64,000 nucleotides of DNA. Origin: Todiramphus chloris collaris (taxonomy: Eukaryota; Chordata; Aves; Coraciiformes; Alcedinidae). The notes beneath the pieces are model-generated. The model saw only the letters and a list, made by a program, of their open reading frames with translations, did no database searches and was not told the DNA's origin. The stretch is from contig JANVCC010000064.1 of assembly GCA_025345505.1 (NCBI GenBank), positions 2,962,742-3,026,741 on the forward strand, read 5' to 3'. The first letter of the stretch is position 1, and the number at the start of each line of letters is the position of its first letter. The position numbers and the translations under genes were made by a program. Positions 48,925 through 59,600 of the stretch are shown one piece after another.

Positions 48925-49115
48925 TATTAGCACTCAGCGTTTACGTAGCACTCGCAGTCTGTGGGTGACCCAGTGCTTGTCCAAAGTGCTCAAATATGAC
49001 TTGTCCCCATTTTACAGATGGGAGAACTGAGGCACAGAGAGGTTGAGTGACTTGCCCAAGGCCACGCAGTCAGAGAGTGGAGGCAGAGCAGGAAAGTGAG
49101 CCCGGCTGCTCTCGG
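48925..49115 (+). mobile_element. MIR SINE (ancient amniote repeat)
   Basis: Contains the MIR core almost intact: CCCCATTTTACAGATGGGAG, ACTGAGGCACAGAGAGGTTG, AGTGACTTGCCCAAGGCCAC. It is preceded by a recognisable 5' part (ATTAGCACTCAGCGTTTACG) and followed by the GCAGAGCAGG tail. It is on the plus strand, so antisense to IGSF9B. Confidence 0.85.
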
Positions 49116-50463
49116 AGCGGGCTACACCTTTCCTGCTAAAAAATAAAATGAAAAGGCCTATGCAATCCAGAAAACCACCGGCCGCCAAACCTACCCTAAG
49201 GATTTCGAAGAGGAAATACATTCTGGTGAAGAGTTAGAACAGCATTACCGAGGGGGGGGGAACAGCGAATCTCCTCGGATGGGACAAAGGGAGGGACACG
49301 ACCCCGGCGGGTGTCACAGCCGGGCTGGAACAGGAGAAAGAAGGGGAAAACCAGCAAAACCAGCAGCGACGCGTCGGAAGCTGACACGAGACGCCGGGCT
49401 TAGCTTTGCGCGGCCGCTCCGTCTCCATCCGCAGAGCCGGGGATTTTCCAGCCGCTCTCGCTGGGGCTCAGCATCTGCCGACGGAGGCTCTGGGGACCAC
49501 GCGGCCAAACCCACGGCAGCATCTCCCCGTTTTGCAGGTGTGAATAAAAGATGACAACTGTTATAACCGTCATTAAGAAATCACAGCACCGAAGAACGTT
49601 CGCCAGCGATATACGGCGCGCCGGGAAGAATCAATCAAAACCACCCTCATCAAAGCTGGCACACGCCATACTCGGAGAGGATGGAAACAAACCCACCCGT
49701 GGATGGAAACGGTCCCATACCCGCGGGCTTGCACCGCGCTGAGCACGCGCTAGCAAGGTTCAAACACGTTTGCACAGACTAATGGTGATTTCTCACACCC
49801 CGGAGTGATCCGAAGGCTCGGGGTCTATCTGGTTTTCCCTTTCAGAGATAGGTAAGGGAAGACATCACGGATGGGTTTGTCGCTGTTATCTTTGCTAAAA
49901 AGGAGGCTGGGAAGGGGGAGGCAGGGAGATTTTCACAATTATAGCTTTCCTGGAATTATTTGGTTGTGTTTTTATCATAAACAGATTGATGGGATTACCA
50001 GTTCCTGTCTGGGCTGTTAGTTTCTTGTCAATTAATTACACCCTGTGTCACTTAATTTCTTCCGGCGATTGAGGGCCAGCTGCTCAATCCCACCCTTTCT
50101 CCCTAAACGCGCGCTGCAGAAGCAGATGTCAACCTCTCCGTCTACGCTTTTTAAGCCTAGAGATCTTTTCCGAAACCGAGGCGCAACGCTCCCCTCCCCA
50201 CCCCACCGAAGCCACCCGGAGTCGGGGGGGGGGGGGGGCGGGGAGAAGCAGATCCGTGGAGAGTTTGGGCTCCAGGCACCAGGCATCCTCCCCGTCCCCC
50301 CAACCTGCCCCAGCTCCTCCCCACCCCAAACTGCCCCCTCCCCCCCCCCCCGGCAGAGGTGGCAGCGTAGGGGTGTCCCCACTTCTCCCATCACCTCCAT
50401 CCCCACGCGCAGCGTCAGCTCCCTCCACCCGCTCCTGTTGAACCTTCTCGGGCCGGCGCCTGG

Positions 50464-50687
50464 CTAAAGCAACGTGGCGTGCCCGCTGGTGTCATCGTGG
50501 TCCACGCTGTTGAGAATGGCTGTCTGGTCTTCGGGAAGCTGCCGGTGGCAGAGGTCGTCCTTCAGCGCCGAGAGGCGGGCGAAGGGGTCCTGACGAGGAT
50601 GTCTCTTCTTCTTGCGGAGGCAGACAGCTTCGTCAGGCCACAGTACCTGAGAGCTGGGAAGGTGCTGAACCTGGGAGGCAGAGCCAT
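50464..50687 (-). CDS. IGSF9B: IGSF9B terminal coding exon with PDZ ligand
   Basis: The acceptor TTCTCTTCCCCTCCCCAG precedes ATGGCTCTG, and the exon is read in phase 1 (the first codon, AAT, is completed across the junction). It encodes 73 further residues, including SSQVLWPDEAVCLRKKKRH, then DPFARLSALKDDLCHRQLP, and ends SGHATLL before TAG. The last three residues, T-L-L, form a class I PDZ-binding motif (S/T-x-hydrophobic). This fits the known coupling of IGSF9B to the PDZ scaffold MAGI2/S-SCAM. The ATG at the exon start is fortuitous and out of frame. Confidence 0.92.
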
Positions 50688-53600
50688 CTGGGGAGGGGAA
50701 GAGAAGGTAGATGGGACCAGAGCCAGCGGCTGTCGGCAGCACTGGCAGCAGGCAGAGTGTTTGGCGTGGCGCAGAAGGGAGGTTACGGCGAGCCTGGCTC
50801 CAAACCCGGTCGCTTGGCAAGAAGGGAATGCGTTGGGCATCAGGGAAAATTAAATTGATTGGCAAAAATAAAATCCAAACCCGATCGCTAGAGATGGGAG
50901 ATGCCTGGAAGGGAAACAGGGGCAGGGGAGGAGCAAAGGAGGGACAACCTGGGGGTGAGCAGCCTGGGGTGATATCCCTTTGGGGTGTATGGGCTTGGAG
51001 ACCCCCCTGGCATCGGAGCCGGCAGGGACCTGCCCATGCTCTGCCCACGAGGGGACAGAGGAGATGCTGCTGGGGACCGCGGGGTCCTCACACTCACTGG
51101 CTTGTTTTTTGGATTTCGAAGAGCCCTTGGATGACTTTTTGGGCTTCTTTATCCGCTGGTATTTCAGAGCTTCGAGCCTCTCAGGTGCAGCAGCGTCCCC
51201 GGACGGAGATGGACGTTTTCTAGGAAGGAAAAGCAGACAGGCACCTGTCAGTGGCTCTGGGCCACGCTCAGGACTCTGGATGGATCAGTCAACCCCAGCC
51301 AGCTCTGCCGTGGAAAAGGAAAAGGTGAGAAACCCGGGGCCGAGGGAGCGAGGCCAGCCGAGCAAGCTGGAGCACAGGGTGGGAGGCGGCGAGGTGCCCA
51401 CGCGTGCCACTCCACGGGGGTCTCCGCTGTGCCCGAGTCTCCTCCACATTGCCGAGCGGTGCCGCGAGCCCGGCCGGTCCCACCGGCAGCAGCCGGCACC
51501 GGCCCCGCGAGAGAGCTGCCGGCACCCCAGCTCACCTGCCTGCCATGCCAGCACCGCTACACAAAAAAGGACGGGGCAGATCCTATGTCCGATAAGGTAT
51601 TTCTGAGAAGTTGTGGGAAACCCCTTGGGATGGAGAGAGAGGAAGAGACAGGCAGAAGCGGCACAGCAGCATCGAGACGGGCACCACGAGCCACCCGGGG
51701 AGGACAAGACCGGCGCCACAAACAGCAGGGAGGCAGGATCCTGCCCAGCCCCACTCCCATGGCCAGAAAAAGACCAGGGGTCACACGAGAGACAGGAACA
51801 CAGAGGGCACACACCGACACAGCCGGGAGCATCGCCTCGTTCCCAGGTCCCTGCTATAAGCGACAACGGTAACGCGACAGCGTGGGAGCATCTGCTCCTG
51901 AACACTGAGAGCCCCGGAGCCAGGGTTTCTTGCCCCGCAGGACAGGACGTGGAAATGAAAACACTGACAAGGTTTTTTTTTTGCGAGGGACAAGTAGGAA
52001 ATTAGCAAAAGATTGCTTCCTGCAGGAGAGCCAGCAGCTTTATGTGACAGTTTTCCAGCCTGAGCCCTCTTCCTCTACAGGAACCAGATCAAGGTTAAGG
52101 GCTCTATCCTCTGCAAAGGGTTTTTTTTTTTCTCTCACTTTCTTCACTGTACCTGTTTTTCCCATCCAAGGATTGGACAGTTTGATTGCTGTGGAGAGCT
52201 GTAGAGGGAAGCCTTCCCCTCAGGAGAGCTGTCGGTCACGCTCTCATCTCCCAACACAGCACAGCATCCCCCCCTCTCTTGCTGCTTTCCCATTTCCTTC
52301 CCCCTCTCCATTTTACTTTCCAAGTTGCACCAACACCTAGTGCCCCAGGAGAAGCTTGAGTCAAGGCAGCAGAGGCCACAGGAAACAACCTGGCATCAGC
52401 CTGAGTCACCACACAGCAACCTATACACAAGGTGCCCGGAGATGACAGGGAAGCATCTACAAAGCACCTTTCATGGCAATAGAGCCAGGCTCCGAGGAGA
52501 AAAGCCTGGAAATTTAAACCAGCATCCCTCTAATAAGCCCTTCAAAGGAGGTGATGACACTTCCACCCTCACAACTCGGTCACCGGAGGTCAGCGACCAA
52601 ACCCTTTCAAAACAGCCACGCAGAAGGCAGCGCTGATGGCAACTCCTGCATCTCCAGGCGCCTGTGACTGGGGCAGGCAGCAGTCAATGCCACGAGCCCC
52701 AGGCTCTTCACAAGGCAGCAGGACGGGCGGGTAGAAGAATCACCTCGTCTGACTGCAGGGAGGCAGAATCAGTGCATCCAGGCTCCTGCTTCGTCACCCA
52801 AAAGCTGCGGCCAAACTCCTCCGCCTCGTTCCCTCTCCATCAGCAAGGTGCAACCCATCCGGTGTGGCAAAAGCCCTGCGGTGCCAGGAGGAGGCAGTAC
52901 AAGAGAACATCCACCCGCAGCGGGTTTGGAGCTTCTCATCTCCCTCAGGTTTCAGGTGGAGGCTCGCAGACACCCCACAGGCTTTCCTCCAAGTGCCCAC
53001 AGGTGCCACCGGGGTGGAGAGCACAGCGTGACGGCGACGCGTGGCATCCGAGATCCCGAGCGGCTGCTGGAGCGGCGATGCTTCAGCTGGAGTGGCACAG
53101 GGGAACGGCTCCCACGGGATTTTTTTATCCCCGTAGGGAGCAGACGGGGTGGTTGCTGAAGACGCGTGTGATGGCAAAGCTGCTCAGCTCTGCCAGCAGC
53201 GTTGGAGAGCACCAGGAGAAGCGCAGCGTGAATCGCTGGAGCAGCTGGGACACGGCAGATGCAACAGAAACCCCAAGACTGGGGTACAGAAAAACCCCTT
53301 TTCACGTTTCCCGTCGCACCAGAGATGTCAAGACACGGACGCTCCTGGAGAGCCTCTGTTCCAGCTCCCAGCAGAGCAGCACATCAGCCCAAGATGAAGC
53401 AACTCATTAGCCAAGCTGGCAGTCCTGCTGGCTGGATCCAAACGAGAGCTTTCCCTCTTCGGGAAGGTGACATGTACAGATGCAGCGCTTAAACGCCACC
53501 ACCTTCTCAAGTGAGAGATGCTGCAAGCGGTGGCTCCAAGCTCTGCCGGGCCGCTACCCGCTGAGCTGCCCCAACGCCGACAGCCCAGGCACACGCTGGC

Positions 53601-56600
53601 TCAGAGTAGACCACAGCGACCCCAAGGGCTGACAGCACAGGACTCCCCTCCAGTAATTCCAGCTTGACCAGTCAGCAGCAGGCTCTTCCCATTGAAATCC
53701 ACTGCTGATTTGCACAATAGTTCCATTCAGGCAGGTACTTGGCTAAGGTGACATCAGCTGCTCCAGCCCAACTCCCATAGGGCTCACGTGAGCCAAGCCC
53801 TGGACACCGGTGATCTTGGCAGTCCCGTCACCATCCTGCCCATCATCAGCATCTGCCTTCCACCGCCTACTCCCACCACCCGGGCAACTTTGCCAATACT
53901 ATCAAAGCTTCACTTGTAGAAGGCTTTTGCTCTTCCCATTCTTTTTTCCTTCTAAGATGATCCTACTGTGGCATGTTGACAAAATTAGACAGATTTACGC
54001 AAGGGATTATGAGGAAATTGCCTGCAGCTCATTTCCACTAGTTCTCCATAATTGGACTCGTATTTATACACACAAATATAAACAGCGAGCGCGCTGAAGC
54101 CATGTGTCACTGTAAATACCATCTGACCTCTGGCAAGGAAGAAAAACAGAGGAGGATGAAACGATGCTACGCACCAGCCAAATGTTATCTGCTCTACCCA
54201 CCCTTTCTTTCTTTGAAGGACTCTGATTCTTTCAAATTAATTTTCATTTTAAGCTCAGCCAAAAGCCTCTTCCTGCCCCCAGAGTTAGCAGTTTGGGCAG
54301 CTGCCCGTGCACAAGAGCTATCTTGAACACCAACAGACAAGAGGTTCAGAGAGGCAGACACACTTCTTCCAGAGACTTCAGGGTTGAGGTGAGCAAAGGA
54401 GCTTCAAGAAGCACGTATGAATTCCTGATGCAAGCTTCTGCGAGGTGCCACTAAAAGCTGGAGCACCAATTTTCCTCAGGTCTTCAAAGGACAACCCTTC
54501 TGAATGAGCAAGGGTCTGAACTGCACGGACACGGAGGTACTTGAGAGGCTGCGGAGGTAGAGGGACCGCAGAGAGCCCCAACCCACGAGGAGGTAGCTAA
54601 GGGGGAAGATCTCTTCAACCCAACACACTTCTCTGCTGCTTTTCTTCAAACATCTTTCCACATACAAAGCAAAGATGTAAGGGAGAAAGCCCATGAAAGC
54701 ATCACTAACCTCTTCCCATCCAAAAGAGGGAACCCATAGAAAGGAAGGGTCCATGAGATTCATGGGCACAATACATGTATTTCACCTCGTGGAGGCCTCA
54801 ATACACGTTCCATGTCTCCTCCTCATCTTGAGCCAAGACACTGACATCCAGAAATAGTTTGGACCCGGTTAAAGCATCCACACTTGGTCCAGTTAGAGCA
54901 TCTGCTTGGACCAGAGCCCACCGCATCCTTCAACCCTTCATCCTCCTCAGACGAAGTCACCCGCACGAGGCTCTGTCTCAAGCTCAAGTCCTGCACAATC
55001 CCATGAGATGTCCTGCAAGTCAGAAATCTCCCTCTGCTCCAAACATCCCGGAACACACGGCTCGAGATCCTTCAGCAAGAGACAAACGCAGCGGCGACCG
55101 CCCCTCGCCCCAGAGCTGCTGCTGCTGCTGCTGCCAAGGTACCGCGGTGAGGGAGGAAGGGGCTGGTCACAGCGGGGAGCACACCAGAGAAGGGGGTCCC
55201 TTCTACGGGTCTGCAGACACCACGACTCACCTACGCCACGGACTTCACCATGCTGACGGGAGAGGAGAGGGGAGGAAAGAGGGCGAGGGAAAAGGGGCCG
55301 GACTGGAGAGGAAGAGGGGGATACAGTCACGGGGAACGGGAGGGAGAGAGGAAGATAAATGAAAAACAGGAGTAAGAAAATATAAGTAAATTAAAGAGAC
55401 TGAAAAGAAAAAAATTATAATAATAATTAAGAAAGAAAAGAGAAACGCACTCAGACAAGCGGACTCACAACTTCTCCAAGCGGGAGGAGGCATGAAACAC
55501 ATGCAGAGGATCAGCACATGGACAGTCTTTAAAGGGGAACCTGGTTTCTTTCAAGCGGGGAGCGAGGGGTGCGAGGGGTGCTCCTCCTCCCGCGTGCCTG
55601 GCGCCGACGTCCCCGCGTCGCTCGCCGCTACGCCGCGGCCAAGCCCCCCAACTCCCGGTGTCGGCGGCCAGGGGGGGCCACCCAGGGCAGGCTGCGGTGC
55701 CGAGGGCCGTGGGAGCTTGGTGCCTCGTCTGTGGTTTTTGGGTTTCCCTCTTATCCACCCCCCCCAACCATGGGGAGATGCATCACTGTGCGCTGCGTCC
55801 AAAGAGAAGGTGGGAAGCCTGCTCGTGCCGACTCAAGGCATGGTGTTACTGCTCCCTGCTCGCCGGGAAGAACTGCCTGACCTTCACCCAGGGAAAGCCA
55901 CCGCGTTGCAGCCACCACCGAGCCACAAACGGCCTCTCTCTCTCCTCCTCTCTCAGCTTTTATTACTGCAGCACAGAAATCTGGCTGGTCTGGTGTAAAA
56001 TCCCTGTGCTCCACATGCACTGGCAATTTTATGACCCTATATCATCAGGAAAGTACTTGGCTGGGCTTTTAACAGGATTCCTCTCTTATTACAAGTGTGA
56101 TTTATGCTTCTGGTTTCCCTTTTTTGAGTATAATGGTTCTGGAGTCACTCCCTGTGGTTCCAAGCCCCAGGCAGCGTCTCAGAGTAGGACGCATGGCTGC
56201 TCCTCAGCAAGGGTGCTGCTGTGCAAAGTGACCCTGCTCTGAAACCCCATCACCTTGTGGCTCCCAGCACCGGAGACAGAAGCCAGCCAGCATCTGTGCA
56301 AAAGCCACACTAGACTTGGATGTGAGCTGGGACTCACCTCTGTTGCACTAAAGCCATGTTCACTCATGTCCCTAATGCTGCCACAGCGGGGAAGTACCAC
56401 AGAAAAAGAATAGAACAGCCACGTCCTCTCTGAGGGGTTCCCAATCTCTTGAGAAGTCTGGTACAGCCCAGATCTCACCAAGCCTTGGTGCTGGCTTTGC
56501 TCCTCACAGAACATCTTGCCTTGGGATCAACAGAAGAAAACAGGAGGAGGTGGCCAAGTGCTCAGGGGCTTTGGAGGCTGCAAGGCTCAAACTGGACTTT

Positions 56601-59600
56601 TTTGCCATGTCAAGAGGACGGCTCCCCCGTACAGCACACATCCCGTATCTGCTCCCATCAGCATGACCCAACACTCCTTCCTCACCTCTCCTGCTCTCCC
56701 CAACCCAGGACAATCGTCCCCATCACCTGGAAGAACTCTCCTCTAAAAGAAACCTCATTTCTCTAAGCAAACCCTCTTTGGTGAGGCTCTTCTCCAGTCC
56801 AGCAAGGCTCCTCAGTCTGCTAGGAGCGCATCGGCCAGGACCTTGACTCTTCCCATTCAAGGCAGAAAAGATTAAGTTTTCATAAGGCTTGTCTTAAGGA
56901 AACTTGGGCATGGACTGGCCAAGATCTGCAAGCCCACCTCTCCTTTCCTAACCAGCCAAACGGGTCAACGTTCCCAATCCTTAGCGTCAGGAATGACTAT
57001 TATCCCATCTGGCTTTAGCAGTTTTAGTGACTTGTTCTGCTTCTAAGGACTGAAAACCATCTTCCAATTACTCCATCCCAGTTCCAGGGACACCCATGGA
57101 CACGTAGGAAACTGGCCCCATAAAGGCAGCCCAAGAGGTATTTTCTTGAGAGTCTTCCAAGATCTGCTTAGGGCTCTCTATTTACAGCTGGGTCAGAAGA
57201 AGTCTTACACATTTCTCCAAGGACTATTTCAGAGAGGGAGAGTTTTTACTACAACTACATCTGTGACAGGAACAATAAACCACCTGGCTGGCAGCCTGAA
57301 ACTCTAGTTAGGCTGCTGCCAACCACACGGTCCATCCTAATTTCCCTGGTTGAGGAGACTTGGGAAAAAGAAAAAAGATCCAGATACCAATGGACCCAAA
57401 ATTCTCCATCTCCTGGGCTGCGATGGGAGACTGATTTCTGGAGCCTCACTCAGAGCACTGTCTGGAGCTGGTTGCTCCAGATATGGCTCTTTTTCCTGGC
57501 TCCAGGGGGGGCCCACAAGCTCCTCCTGGTTTAGATCGTCCGGGATAACCCCATCTCGACACTACACAACCCTCGCGCCACACAAGCCCTGCCAGGCCCA
57601 AGGATGCCACATGTCACCATCCTCCGAGAAGGGAAGGGCAGCCGCTGTGAGGCAGCAGCTCAGCTCATCCCAAACCCCAACACCAAGACAAAGCCACCAT
57701 CACGGGGCTCTCCAGCCCCACCGCCTCCCCAGAGGCAGGGGACCAGCAGCGTGCTACTGGGAGGGGAAACCCAAAAGCCACAGAGACTGTGCGTCCAGAG
57801 GTGTTTCCTAGTGTTTTCGGATTCCTTATTCCCCTTTAAAGGAAGAGATGGTATTGGAAAAGCCCCTTCCATGTCCCCTTCTCATGCCCCGCTCCCGGCC
57901 ACCCTCCACAGCGCCCACACCATCCTTTCGGACATGGATCACCCTTACCTATTGAGCTGAGGAGAAGCTTGTCTCGACAACACTGCCCAGATAGCTGAGA
58001 TTAATCAAAAACAAAGCAGTTATCAACACCCGCAAGGAGCCGAGCTCCGCAACACATCAGCACGTCAACAACTCCAAAGGAAAAAGGAGGGAAAGAAACC
58101 AAACCGAAACACAAAACGAAACGAGGCTGGAGAAGAAAGGGGGAAAGAAACAGAAGAGAAAGGAAAAGAAGAAACGAAAACGATAATCAACAAAGCGAAT
58201 GGATACACTGCGTAAAAGCACGGACAACAGTGCTGCTCTAACACGGAGCTGCCCCGGAGCTGGCTCCCCTCGGGGTGCCCCGGCTAGGAGACGTGGACCT
58301 ACGTCTAACGTGCTTAACTGCATCGCTCCGTAGCTGTGTTTTCCAGACAGAAGTCGTTTCAGGCTCCTTCAAAGCTCCTCTCCCTCCCCATCCTCTCCCC
58401 TGAGCCCTCTCCTTCCTCTCCCCCTGCGCACCCCGTGCCACGCCGGAGGGGTTTTCTAAGGCCATAACGCTTCCAGGTACCAGAGGGCGGGGAGTGAAAT
58501 GCGGAGGGCTCTGCGGGGTGAAAACGCTGCCTCCCCCCTCCCCAAAACACGTCTCCGTACGCCTCCGACCGCGCCGGCTCCGCGGGGCTGCCTGCCCCGG
58601 TCCCCCCCCCCCCCGACTCCTCTCTGCCACAAGCCGGAGCGGAGGGGGGTTCCACCCCGCCAGACAACAAGCCAAAATGAAGCGAGACGAAAGGATGGGA
58701 CGAAAGCACGGCTACGGGGGCTAAGGTGCTGTGAAAGACGGAGGGAAAGAGGAGAAATACAGAGAGAGAGAAAAAGAGAGAGAGAGAAAGAGAGAGACGC
58801 TTTTTGCCTGGAGCAACCCTGGTACCTGGAAAACCAGCCGCTACTGTCTAGTGCAGCCACATCCCTCTTTAGGGCAGGATCTGAGCGTGCCGACAGCCTC
58901 CCGATCTCCGCTGGGGTTACTTTAGTTTTGGGGTTTTTTTTTATTTTTCCTCCTCTCCTGACATGCTGCTGGTGTGGCTAAGTCCTTGATCTCTCCCTGC
59001 CCGCGTCCTGGGGCTGCAGCATCCCTTTTGCAGGTGGGGCGGTGACCGTGATAGCTGTTTCTGTCATGCATTAAAGCTCTCTAGACTCCGCGGGAAAGAA
59101 GAGGAGGAAGACGGAGGCGCGGCGGCGGCAGCGGCCCTAACGTTCGAAGAAAGCCAAGAGCCAGCAGCTAGAAGAGGAAACAACCGCCGGTGACACCAGG
59201 ACACTTACCTACACGAGCTGGGAGCCAGGTCATTGCGAGCCTGGTTGACGGCCCGTAGACCGAGTCACGGCATTCCCGGCTTCCCAAGGGAGCGGCCGGG
59301 GCGGAGACGAGCGTGTCGCCGGCACCGGGAAGGCCACCTGCCTAGAACCCATCTCTCTCGGCCATGCAACCCACGCCCGCGGGCACCAGCCTCGCCCTAG
59401 CAAAGCCCGCGGGATGCCGTCTCCAAAAGGGATGCTGCAGCGCGCCCAGAGAGACCCTACGAGTTGGGATGGCGATGGCGGGGAGGGAGTCAGAGGGAGC
59501 GGGTGAGGCAGGGTGGGGGAAGCCGGGAGGGGACCGGGGAGAGGCTGGGGGCGGAGGGGGTGTCACCACAGGGCTCACGCACTTACCCCGTGGCAGCTAC

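Larger units (their letters stand above)
39785..50463 (-). other. IGSF9B: Probable long 3'UTR of IGSF9B
   Basis: From the IGSF9B stop to about 39.79 kb I find no convincing coding exon. The stretch contains AT-rich islands unlike the flanking GC-rich DNA (40.75-41.4, 42.5-42.75, 43.9-44.3 and 49.9-50.05 kb). Minus-strand AATAAA hexamers lie near 48.78, 45.64, 41.25, 40.81 and 39.80 kb. The last is the most distal before SPATA19 begins. Vertebrate neuronal adhesion genes often have multi-kilobase 3'UTRs, so one UTR of up to 10.7 kb with alternative ends is my preferred reading. It could be shorter, with some of this being intergenic. No transcript data were available. Confidence 0.5.
51220..59586 (-). 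other. IGSF9B 8.4-kb intron
   Basis: Bounded by the donor GTAAGT (59586) and the acceptor CCTTCCTAG (51220). No further phase-compatible exon was recognised. It holds a CpG-rich block at 58.2-59.5 kb, AT-rich islands at 53.9 and 56.0 kb and small repeats. Confidence 0.8.

Noticed and set aside
50464-51048. 194-codon single frame starting MGRAWAGP as a stand-alone gene
   Set aside because: Only the last 73 codons (from 50687) are real, joined by splicing to the IGSF9B exon at 51098-51219. The first part is intron.
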